This document shows positions 1-7,005 of a stretch of DNA of 22,780 nucleotides, piece after piece. Below the pieces are notes generated by a model. It was not told the origin of the DNA. It did no database searches and saw only the letters and a program-made list of their open reading frames with translations. The stretch comes from JBPOHE01 sp052035915. Its GTDB lineage: Bacteria > Pseudomonadota > Gammaproteobacteria > Chromatiales > Chromatiaceae. Within the stretch, counting starts at the first letter, position 1. Every line of letters starts with the position of its first letter. Position numbers and translations under genes: made by a program. Location of the stretch: contig JBPOHE010000156.1 in the NCBI GenBank assembly GCA_052035915.1, positions 1 through 22,780 of the forward strand. The letters are read 5' to 3'.

Positions 1-288
1 AAACCAGCTAAAAGAACCCATGCCCGGAAGCGTCGACAGGCAGACGGGCCAGCTCCCCGGCGGCCAATTCGTAAAGACCCAACAGGAATCGGTATCACAA
101 CCAACACCAGACCGAAATTCATTGGCGATCCAGTAACGGGGTGGCCCGGACCAAGCTCAAACACCCCTACCCCACCATCAAGCCTACCGAGGCCTCAGCC
201 GAGGGTTAACCTCTCAAAACTTTTGCAGCAATCCACCAGTATTCCCCGGGATATCGGGCCCCATTCAGGCGCTGTATCTAGTCATAAA

Positions 289-302
289 TTGATTGATGTC
301 AA
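289..302 (+). promoter_or_regulatory. FNR/ANR-type operator upstream of the hydrogenase operon
   Basis: The sequence TTGATTGATGTCAA matches the FNR/ANR consensus TTGAT-N4-ATCAA at nine of its ten defined bases. Its centre (295.5) is about 146 bp upstream of the first hydrogenase start codon. A class II arrangement would put transcription start near 337 and leave a leader of about 100 bases, but the -10 region expected there is poor. A start further down, near the AT-rich 380-400 stretch, is also possible. Anaerobic activation fits an oxygen-sensitive hydrogenase. Binding is inferred from sequence only. Confidence 0.6.
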
Positions 303-428
303 TGAACCGTCACTAAGTTAGGGTTTCCCCCCATGTCCCTTCGCGGCTACTCGGGTAAAAGAGCATCCCGCGTTTAGAACAATATCTCTATATACCCCTA
401 TACCAATAAATGAAGGTCAAGGAAGATC

Positions 429-436
429 AAGGAGGG
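429..436 (+). promoter_or_regulatory. Strong ribosome binding site of the hydrogenase beta gene
   Basis: AAGGAGGG lies five bases upstream of the ATG at 442. It fixes that start and predicts efficient translation of the first gene of the operon. Confidence 0.8.
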
Positions 437-441
437 TTGCA

Positions 442-1518
442 ATGGGCGCATTTCTGGCACCCAAAACCGGCATCTTGGGATGGATTCGCGAACTCGCGAA
501 CAACCATCTCGTCTTATTCCCCCAACGAACCGGCAGCGCCAGCTATCAGTTCGAAGCCGTGAATGAGCGTTCCCAGCTCGATTTCGAGGACTTCGACAGC
601 CCGGTTCCCCGCCCCGGATTCCGTGCCAGCAGCAACGGCACGCCGCCGGGGAAGGCTCTGCTTCCGGCTCGGGAAGAGCTGTTCCGTTTTCGTCGTAGCG
701 AAGACGGACGCATCGAGTTCTTCCCGACCCTGGACGACCGCCCCCGCATCCTGGCGGGCGTCCGTCCCTGTGATCTCAAGGCCATCCATTTGATGGATCT
801 GGTATTCGACAGCGGCCAAAAGGATTCCCACTACCTCACGCGCCGTTCCCATACCGCCATCATCGCCCATGATTGCCTGCAACCCTGCGACGAACACTGT
901 TTCTGCGACGCCGCGGGCTCCCTACGCAGCCGGGACGGAGCCGATGTGTTCCTGACCCCGCTGGAGGGCGAGATCCTGGTCCAATGCCTCAGCGACCGCG
1001 GCGAAGAACTGGTCGCCAACGCCGGCTTTACCCCCTGCGATGACGCCGAATCCCGGCTGGCCTGGGCCGAGGCGCAGCGGGCCCAGCCCTTCGGGCGTCA
1101 ACTGCCGGTGTCGGTGGACGAGCTCCCGGAGATCATCGCCCGCCAGTGGGATTCCAATCTCTGGCACAAACACAGCGAACGTTGCTTCTCCTGTGGCACC
1201 TGCAACCTGGTCTGTCCTACCTGCTACTGCTTCGATGTCCGTGACGATCTGCAACTCGAGGATCCATCCGGCGGGGTGCGCGAACGCCATTGGGACGGCT
1301 GTATGCTGCCGGATTTCGCCGAGGTGGCGGGCGGACACAATTTCCGCGGTGAGGCCACGGCGCGGCAACGGCACCGGGTGAAGCGCAAATTCGAGTACCT
1401 CACCAAGCGTTTCGGCCTGGGCAGTTTCTGCGTCGGCTGCGGCCGTTGCGGTCATCAATGCACCGCCGGCATTGACATCTATGACATCGTCAAGGACCTT
1501 GCGGAGGCCGGAGCATGA
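442..1518 (+). CDS. hydB: [NiFe] hydrogenase group 3b, beta subunit (4Fe-4S electron transfer)
   Basis: This is the 358-residue electron-transfer subunit of a cytoplasmic NAD(P)-linked [NiFe] hydrogenase (sulfhydrogenase type). It passes electrons between the small subunit and the flavin subunit. Two ferredoxin-like cysteine clusters are visible near the C-terminus: CFSCGTCNLVC from residue 248, followed by PTCYC, and CVGCGRCGHQC from residue 330. The upstream part carries GVRPCDLKAI and further cysteines around CLQPCDEHCFC, typical of this beta family. The start is supported by a near-perfect ribosome binding site. The stop overlaps the next start by four bases (ATGA), so the subunits are probably translationally coupled. 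Length and motif order fit the family. The symbol follows the archaeal hydBGDA naming for the sulfhydrogenase. Confidence 0.9.
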   Translation: MGAFLAPKTGILGWIRELANNHLVLFPQRTGSASYQFEAVNERSQLDFEDFDSPVPRPGFRASSNGTPPGKALLPAREELFRFRRSEDGRIEFFPTLDDRPRILAGVRPCDLKAIHLMDLVFDSGQKDSHYLTRRSHTAIIAHDCLQPCDEHCFCDAAGSLRSRDGADVFLTPLEGEILVQCLSDRGEELVANAGFTPCDDAESRLAWAEAQRAQPFGRQLPVSVDELPEIIARQWDSNLWHKHSERCFSCGTCNLVCPTCYCFDVRDDLQLEDPSGGVRERHWDGCMLPDFAEVAGGHNFRGEATARQRHRVKRKFEYLTKRFGLGSFCVGCGRCGHQCTAGIDIYDIVKDLAEAGA

Positions 1519-2465
1519 GCGAAACCATAGACAAGAAAAAGAAGCACCGAAAGTCGAAGGGCCAGGAAACGAAGGCCACCAGCCGGCCATCGGGCGGGGC
1601 CGAGGCGGCCACCCTGGATGTGGTAACAGAACCCGTCATGGGGCTCGACCACTCGATCTATCTGCCGACCATGGCCCGGATCGCCGAGGTGCAAGACATC
1701 ACCGAACGGGAAAAATTCTACCGGGTGGAACTCGAACGCCCCCTCGGTCATCGCCCTGGGCAATTCGTCATGCTGTCACGGCTGGGTGTCGGCGAGGCCC
1801 CCATCTCCATCTCCTGCGGACCACGCAACGACAACATCCTGGAGATGGTGATCCGCCGCGCCGGTAGCCTGACCCAGGTGATCCATGGGCTGAAGCCAGG
1901 TGATCTGTTGGGGGTGCGCGGGCCCTTCGGTTCCGGGTTCCATCTGCGGGAGCTGGAAGGCCACGACATCCTCTTCGTCGCTGGTGGACTGGGGTTGGCA
2001 CCGCTACGTTCCCTGATCCAGCCGGTGGTAACCCAGGCCGAGCGCTATGGCCGTATCACCTTGGTCAGCGGCTGTCGCACCCCCGCCGACGAGTTGTTCC
2101 GTGACGAGGTCAAGTCCTGGGGCAAGATCCCCAACGTCCAGGTCGTTCGGCTGGTAAACGAGACCCAGCACATGCCCTGGGACGGCGAGGTCGGGCTGGT
2201 CACCGCCCCGCTGCAAAGCCTACCCATGGATGTCGAGCGTACCATCGCGGTGCTTTGCGGTCCGCCAGTGATGTACAAATTCGTCCTCATGGAACTGGCG
2301 GCGAGGCATCTACCCTTCGAACGCATCTTCGTCGACCTCGAACGCCGCATGAAATGTGGCGTCGGCAAATGCGGTCACTGTCAGATCAATGATCTTTACT
2401 GCTGTCAGGAGGGGCCGGTATTCCGCTTCTCCGACATCGCCAAACTCAGGGAGGCCTTGTCATGA
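1515..2465 (+). CDS. hydG: [NiFe] hydrogenase group 3b, gamma subunit (FAD, NAD(P)H, 2Fe-2S)
   Basis: This 316-residue ferredoxin-NADP reductase-like subunit is where pyridine nucleotide is reduced or oxidised. RPGQFVMLS near residue 80 is the FAD-binding motif. GGLGLAPLRSL near residue 156 is the start of the NAD(P)-binding lobe. A C-terminal 2Fe-2S site begins at C281 (CGVGKCGHC, then CC about seven residues on), as in PyrK-like and sulfhydrogenase gamma proteins. The first 40 or so residues are unusual: a lysine-rich, low-complexity tail (KKKKHRKSKGQ) before the barrel domain. The gene overlaps both neighbours by ATGA. This hydG is unrelated to the radical-SAM maturase HydG of [FeFe] hydrogenases. 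Confidence 0.9.
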   Translation: MSETIDKKKKHRKSKGQETKATSRPSGGAEAATLDVVTEPVMGLDHSIYLPTMARIAEVQDITEREKFYRVELERPLGHRPGQFVMLSRLGVGEAPISISCGPRNDNILEMVIRRAGSLTQVIHGLKPGDLLGVRGPFGSGFHLRELEGHDILFVAGGLGLAPLRSLIQPVVTQAERYGRITLVSGCRTPADELFRDEVKSWGKIPNVQVVRLVNETQHMPWDGEVGLVTAPLQSLPMDVERTIAVLCGPPVMYKFVLMELAARHLPFERIFVDLERRMKCGVGKCGHCQINDLYCCQEGPVFRFSDIAKLREALS

Positions 2466-3244
2466 AACCCAAGGTGGCCTTCTTCGATATGGCGAGCTGC
2501 GAAGGTTGCCAGCTCGCTATCCTCAACTGCGAAGACGTCATGCTCGACATCCTCGCCCTGGTGGACATCGTCGAGTTCCGGGAGGCCCTCTCGGAGCGGG
2601 CACCCAGATTCGATATCGCCTTCATTGAAGGCAGCATCAACCGGGAGGTGGATGCCGATCGCTTGCGCAGCATCCGCGCCCGCGCCACCTATCTGGTCTC
2701 TCTCGGCGCCTGTGCCTGTAACGGTAATGTGCAGGCCCGCTCCAACCTGGAGGCCCCGGCGGAGAATCTGGAACGGGTCTACGGCAGCGAGGCCCGCGAC
2801 CGGGTGCAAAAGGATCCTCGCTTCTGGCCGCTGTGGGCCCACACCCGGGTCAGGCCGCTCAAGGATCTGGTCAAGGTGGATTTCGAGCTGCGCGGCTGCC
2901 CGGTGGACAAGAACGAGTTTCTCCATCTGGTGAAATCCCTGCTCCTGGGCGCCATCCCCCGCTTTCCGTCCAAGGCGGTCTGCGTGGAATGCAAGATGAA
3001 CGGCAACGAATGCGTGTTCGAGCGGGGGGAGACCTGCATGGGGCAGATCACCTACGGCGGCTGCAACGCCGTCTGCATCAACGGCGGTTACCGTTGCGAC
3101 GGCTGCCGCGGTACCCTGCCCCATGCCAATCTGGAGGCCCATCGGCAACTGCTGCGGGAAAAGGGTCTGTCCGATCAGGAGATTCACAACCGCTATCACC
3201 TCTTTTGCAGCACGGACAACATCAACCGGGGGAGGCTGGCATGA
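2462..3244 (+). CDS. hydD: [NiFe] hydrogenase group 3b, delta (small) subunit
   Basis: This is the 260-residue small subunit, which carries the iron-sulfur cluster next to the [NiFe] site. The proximal-cluster ligands are visible as SCEGC (C13, C16), the cysteine pair in LGACACNG (C84 and C86), and RGCPVD (C146). The C-terminal part adds a cysteine-rich region (CVECKMNGNEC, CMGQ, CNAVC, CDGC) that could hold further clusters. There is no twin-arginine signal peptide, so the enzyme is cytoplasmic, as expected for group 3. The gene starts inside the gamma stop and ends inside the alpha start (ATGA at both ends). Confidence is high because small and large subunits are adjacent and in frame with each other's coupling. 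Confidence 0.92.
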   Translation: MKPKVAFFDMASCEGCQLAILNCEDVMLDILALVDIVEFREALSERAPRFDIAFIEGSINREVDADRLRSIRARATYLVSLGACACNGNVQARSNLEAPAENLERVYGSEARDRVQKDPRFWPLWAHTRVRPLKDLVKVDFELRGCPVDKNEFLHLVKSLLLGAIPRFPSKAVCVECKMNGNECVFERGETCMGQITYGGCNAVCINGGYRCDGCRGTLPHANLEAHRQLLREKGLSDQEIHNRYHLFCSTDNINRGRLA

Positions 3245-4548
3245 ACACGGCCACAAAGACCTTTACCATCGACGTCAACCACGTCACCCGGGTCGAGGGC
3301 CATGGTTCGATCCGCATCGACACCCGCGCTGGCGAGGTCAAGGAGGTGTTGTTGCAGATCGTCGAGGCGAACCGCTTTTTCGAGAGTTTCACCCGTGGCA
3401 TGCAACCCCACGAGGTCCCCTGGATCGTCGGACGCATCTGCGGCATCTGTTGCGTCGGTCATCAACTGGCCGCCACCAAGGCGGTGGAGGATGCCCTCGG
3501 CTTGCAGGTCAGTTCCCAGACCCTGCTGTTGCGCAAGCTACTCAATGCTTCCCAGTTCTTGCAAAGCCATACCCTGCATGTCTACTTCCTGGCGGTGCCG
3601 GACTTCGTCGGTGTACCCAGCGTCTTGCCCCTGATCAAGACCCATCCCGAGGTAGTGAAACGGGCCTTGGGGTTGAAGAAACTGGCCAACGACTTCACCG
3701 CCGTCATGGGCGGACGGGCGCTGCACCCCATGTCCAACACCCTCAAGGGTTGGCGCAAACTGCCCAGCCTGGAGGAGATGGCCAAGATCCGTGACCGCCT
3801 TGTGGCCGCTCTGCCGGATCTGGCGGAGACCGTGGCCATCGTCAAAACGCTCAAGATCCCGCCTTACGAGCGGGAGACCGAGTTCGTCTCTCTCCATCAT
3901 CCGGATGAATATGCCCTCTACGACGGCGACATCTACAGCTCGGATACCAAGGTGTCGGTACCGGTCGCCGAGTATCGCCGGGTCACCAACGAGTTCACCG
4001 TGCCTCACTCGACCACCAAATGGTCGAAGTGGCATCGTGAGGCCTATTCGGTGGGCGCCCTGGCGCGGGTCAACAACAACTTCGATCAGCTCCACCCGGC
4101 GGCCCAGCAGACCGCCGCCGATCTGGGTCTGCGGGTACCCTGCTACAACCCCTACATGAACAATGTGGCCCAGGTGGTGGAGATCGTGCATTGCGCCCAC
4201 GATAGTCTGGCGATGTTGGAGCAGGCCCTGGATCAGGGTCTGGTGGAGGAAGACCTGGGTTATACCAAGCAGGCCGGGCGGGGCTATGGCGCCACCGAGG
4301 TGCCCCGGGGCATCCTTTTCCACGAATACGCCTTCGACGATCAGGGGCTCTGCTGCGACGCCAACGCCATCATCCCCACCAGTCAGAACATCAACAACAT
4401 CGAGCAGGATATGAAGGACTTCGTTCCGCGCATGTTGCCATCGATGTCCAAGGAAGAGCTGACCCTGCACATGGAGATGCTGTTGCGGGCCTATGATCCC
4501 TGTATCTCCTGTTCCGTCCACATGCTGAATGTGGAGTTCGAGGACTAA
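3241..4548 (+). CDS. hydA: [NiFe] hydrogenase group 3b, alpha (large) catalytic subunit
   Basis: This 435-residue subunit carries the Ni-Fe(CN)2CO active site. The N-terminal ligand motif is GRICGICCVGH (C67 and C70). The C-terminal one is DPCISCSVH (C421, C424, H427). After H427 only eight residues remain; in the family this tail is removed by the maturation protease after nickel insertion, and the protease gene follows directly. I chose the ATG at 3241 because it gives the usual N-terminus (IDVNHVTRVEGHG) and an ATGA overlap with the small subunit. A longer open frame extends upstream to 2833 but only reads through the small-subunit gene out of frame. The motif forms and the gene order beta-gamma-delta-alpha indicate group 3b. 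Confidence 0.94.
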   Translation: MNTATKTFTIDVNHVTRVEGHGSIRIDTRAGEVKEVLLQIVEANRFFESFTRGMQPHEVPWIVGRICGICCVGHQLAATKAVEDALGLQVSSQTLLLRKLLNASQFLQSHTLHVYFLAVPDFVGVPSVLPLIKTHPEVVKRALGLKKLANDFTAVMGGRALHPMSNTLKGWRKLPSLEEMAKIRDRLVAALPDLAETVAIVKTLKIPPYERETEFVSLHHPDEYALYDGDIYSSDTKVSVPVAEYRRVTNEFTVPHSTTKWSKWHREAYSVGALARVNNNFDQLHPAAQQTAADLGLRVPCYNPYMNNVAQVVEIVHCAHDSLAMLEQALDQGLVEEDLGYTKQAGRGYGATEVPRGILFHEYAFDDQGLCCDANAIIPTSQNINNIEQDMKDFVPRMLPSMSKEELTLHMEMLLRAYDPCISCSVHMLNVEFED

Positions 4549-4583
4549 GCCTGGATACCACACAAAGCCGGGGTAGGAATTGG

Positions 4584-5078
4584 ATGGGACAAGACAAGCC
4601 TTTGACCCTGGCTGGAGTCGGCAGTCGCTTTTCCCGGGACGACGAAATCGGTCTCCGGCTGGTTGAAGCCATCGCCGGGCGGGGATCGACCAACGCCGTG
4701 GAATGCCGTCTCTGGGAAGATGCGGACGCCCTCACCCTCGCCAATGAACTGCTGGAACTCGACCGGGATGTCATCATCGTCGACTGTGCCGATATGGGGT
4801 TAGCGGGCGGAGTTTGGCGTCTGTTCGCGGATGAGGCGGCCCGTCTGCGTATCTGCAACGACCCCCTGTCCACTCACGGCCTCGGTCTTGCCGAGGCCCT
4901 CGGCCTCGCCCGCTCTCTGGGCTGCACCAGCTCCATCCGCATCTTCGGCGTGCAGCCCTTCGATCTCTCCCCAGTTCCCGGGCTGTCGGCCCAGATGCTG
5001 GCGGTCTTTCCCGATTTGCTCGCGGCCCTCGAAAACGCCCTCCCCAGGGAGGCCGGGTCCACCTCCCGGCGGAGTTAG
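4584..5078 (+). CDS. Hydrogenase maturation protease (HybD/HycI family)
   Basis: This 164-residue endopeptidase removes the C-terminal tail of the large subunit after nickel loading. The N-terminal motif is GVGSRFSRDDEIG. The expected metal-sensing acids and histidine are D20, D67 (in VIIVDCADMG) and H98 (in STHGLG), which line up with E16, D62 and H93 of E. coli HybD. The usual GxGN at the start of the fold reads GVGS here, a small departure. It lies 35 bases after the large subunit and is almost certainly dedicated to it. No hyp genes for cofactor assembly are in the window, so those functions must be encoded elsewhere. Confidence 0.88.
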   Translation: MGQDKPLTLAGVGSRFSRDDEIGLRLVEAIAGRGSTNAVECRLWEDADALTLANELLELDRDVIIVDCADMGLAGGVWRLFADEAARLRICNDPLSTHGLGLAEALGLARSLGCTSSIRIFGVQPFDLSPVPGLSAQMLAVFPDLLAALENALPREAGSTSRRS

Positions 5079-5080
5079 GG

Positions 5081-6481
5081 ATGAAACGCCTCATACAACT
5101 CTTCGACGTCGATTGGGGATCCTCCAACTATGACACCGAGCTGCGACGGACCGAGCTTCTGGTGCGCCTGCGATGGTTTGTCGCCCTGCGTTGGATTGCC
5201 GTCGTCTGTTGTCTCAGCCTGGCGGTGGCGGCCTATAGCCGGCTCGTCCCCATGCGCTTCGACTATCGGTTGTTGGCGGGCGCTTCGCTGTTTCTGGCCC
5301 TGACCAATCTCTTGTTCGGTTACTTCAATAAAACCATCAAACCAGACTTCGACCATACCCGGCAGGTGCGTTACCTCGTGATCGCGGAGACCAGCACGGA
5401 TTATCTGGTTCTCTCGGTGGTGAGTTATGCCACCGGAGGTTTCGAGTTCCCCATCCTGGCTTTCTTTATCAGCGAGATCATCCTGGTCAGTCTCTTCTGC
5501 CGTCCCGCCGTCAGCCTGACCCTGACCCTGACCGCCGTGGTATTTGCCGCCTCCCCCATGGTACTGGAGCATCTGGGTATTTTACCGACGCTCTCCATCT
5601 TCGAGACTTCTTATAAATACCAAGCCATTGCCGATCCCTATTACACGGTCGGCTATATCGGCTGCATCACCCTGAGCTTTCTGTTTTGCTGGTATTTGGT
5701 AGCGGAAATCTCCCTCAGCCTCCGGCAGCGGGAGCATGAAGTGGAACAAACGCAACAAAAACTCATCTTGCTCGACAAGGAAAAGACTCAGGCCACCTTG
5801 CGTGCCACTCACGAACTCAAGGCCCCTCTGGCGGCCATCAACAGTTATATCTATACCCTGCGCGATGGGTACTGTGGGGAACTTCCCGAAAAGGCCATAC
5901 AAGTATTGGAGCGTGTTCGCACCCGCGCCGATCTGCTGATGAACAAGATTGCCGACATCATCCATTTGAGCAATCTGCGCACCTTGGTGGGAGAGGAGGC
6001 ATCGATCGCTCCCATCGATCTCAGCCGGTTTATGGTCAAGGAAATCAAGGAGGCCAACCTCATCGGGCAGACGCGGGGCATTCAGGTTCACAACCTGAGC
6101 CAGGAGAGTCCCAGCTATCACATCCTGGGAGCCTCGGTGCAGCTCCATTCGATGATCTCCAACCTGCTAAGAAACGCCATCAACTATTCCCATGACGGTG
6201 GCACCATTGAAGTCTCCCTGTCAGGAACCACCGATCAGGTTTCATTGACGATCGAGGACCACGGGATCGGCATACCGGAAGGAAATCTGGAACGCATTTT
6301 CGACGAGCATTTCCGCAGTAACAATGCGGTGAAACATAATCCAAACGGCACTGGATTGGGGCTCTCCATCGTCAAGGAAATCGCCCGACTCCATCACGCC
6401 TTGATACAGGTCTCCAGCAAAGTTGGCGTGGGGACGACATTCACCCTAACCTTCACCCTTCTGCAACCCACAAAAAGCTAA
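5081..6481 (+). CDS. Six-helix membrane histidine kinase, RegB-like sensor
   Basis: This is a 466-residue sensor kinase. About six hydrophobic helices occupy residues 31-53, 62-83, 98-118, 124-141, 144-165 and 190-210. A short coiled coil follows, then the dimerisation H-box THELKAPL (H244), N-box NLLRNAINYS (N361), G1 DHGIGIP (D393), F-box and G2 GTGLGLSIV (G423). The membrane part recalls RegB/PrrB redox sensors: it opens with LRWFVALRW and has YATGGFEFP at the position of the quinone-site motif GGxxNPF, with Asn replaced by Phe. The ATG is only two bases after the protease stop, so the kinase is cotranscribed with the hydrogenase. A role in sensing quinone or redox state linked to hydrogen turnover is inference. 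Confidence 0.87.
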   Translation: MKRLIQLFDVDWGSSNYDTELRRTELLVRLRWFVALRWIAVVCCLSLAVAAYSRLVPMRFDYRLLAGASLFLALTNLLFGYFNKTIKPDFDHTRQVRYLVIAETSTDYLVLSVVSYATGGFEFPILAFFISEIILVSLFCRPAVSLTLTLTAVVFAASPMVLEHLGILPTLSIFETSYKYQAIADPYYTVGYIGCITLSFLFCWYLVAEISLSLRQREHEVEQTQQKLILLDKEKTQATLRATHELKAPLAAINSYIYTLRDGYCGELPEKAIQVLERVRTRADLLMNKIADIIHLSNLRTLVGEEASIAPIDLSRFMVKEIKEANLIGQTRGIQVHNLSQESPSYHILGASVQLHSMISNLLRNAINYSHDGGTIEVSLSGTTDQVSLTIEDHGIGIPEGNLERIFDEHFRSNNAVKHNPNGTGLGLSIVKEIARLHHALIQVSSKVGVGTTFTLTFTLLQPTKS

Positions 6482-6491
6482 GGAGGTTGCC

Positions 6492-6902
6492 ATGGCGCAC
6501 GTTCTCATCATCGACGACGATCCCGACATCATCGACAGCCTGAGCATGATCCTGGAGGCCAATGGCCACAGCGTGGATGTAAAAACCGATACCGGCCAGC
6601 TTATCGAAGATGTAGTCAAGGCCAACCCGGACATCATCATCCTCGATGTGATCTTCCCCGAAGATCCCCAGGCCGGCTTCAAGGCGGCCCGCACCCTGCG
6701 CAAGAGCGAGCGGATCAGACACATCCCGGTATTGATGCTGTCGGCGGTCAACCTCCGCAGCAACCTGGCCTTCAGTATCTCCGACAGCGATATCAGCGAT
6801 GACTTCATGCCGGTGGGGGCCTTCCTCGACAAACCGGTGGAGCCACGGGCACTGCTGGGGAAGATCGATGAATTGCTCGAGGTGCCGCAGACCAGCCATT
6901 AG
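6492..6902 (+). CDS. Receiver-only response regulator
   Basis: This is a 136-residue CheY-like single receiver domain. The acidic pocket is D8-D10, the phosphoacceptor is D52 (IIILDVIFP), the switch serine is S84 (LMLSA) and the conserved lysine is K114 (FLDKPVEP). No DNA-binding or enzymatic output domain follows, so it must signal by protein contact or phosphotransfer. A very strong Shine-Dalgarno (AAGGAGG at 6480-6486) overlaps the stop codon of the preceding kinase gene. It sits between two histidine kinases and could serve either or both. The loop between S84 and K114 is somewhat long and acidic (SDSDISDD). Confidence 0.9.
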   Translation: MAHVLIIDDDPDIIDSLSMILEANGHSVDVKTDTGQLIEDVVKANPDIIILDVIFPEDPQAGFKAARTLRKSERIRHIPVLMLSAVNLRSNLAFSISDSDISDDFMPVGAFLDKPVEPRALLGKIDELLEVPQTSH

Positions 6903-7005
6903 CGACCAATCCGTGGCCTAGGGGAGAGGTCGCCCCTCTTCTTCCCGAGGCCAGGCCATCCCCATCCCCGACCAGAGCGGAAAGACGTCGCCTCGCGAGC
7001 CCCGG

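Larger units (their letters stand above)
1..441. other. Upstream intergenic region of the hydrogenase operon
   Basis: This stretch has no convincing coding sequence on either strand. It carries the upstream control region of the hydrogenase operon: an FNR-like box at 289-302, an AT-rich stretch at about 376-412 that could hold a promoter -10 element, and a strong Shine-Dalgarno at 429-436. The first 200 bases show nothing I can name. The minus strand has a roughly 26-codon open stretch ending at a stop at 8-10, but it is blocked upstream by an in-frame stop. Confidence 0.6.

Noticed and set aside
8..86. Minus-strand open stretch reading LLGLYELAAGELARLPVD before a stop at 8-10
   Set aside because: About 26 codons, blocked upstream by an in-frame stop and with no start or ribosome site. 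It could be a gene remnant but cannot be supported.
143..160. Possible sigma-54 promoter (TGGCCCG...AAGCT)
   Set aside because: The -12 element reads AAGC instead of TTGC, and the distance to the operon is long.
376..383. AGAACAAT half-site resembling the 21-bp palindrome upstream of the hydrogenase
   Set aside because: No TTGTTCT arm lies at the required distance, so it is only a half-site.
2833..3240. N-terminal extension of the hydrogenase large subunit
   Set aside because: It is the small-subunit gene read in another frame; the ATG at 3241 with an ATGA overlap is the clear start.
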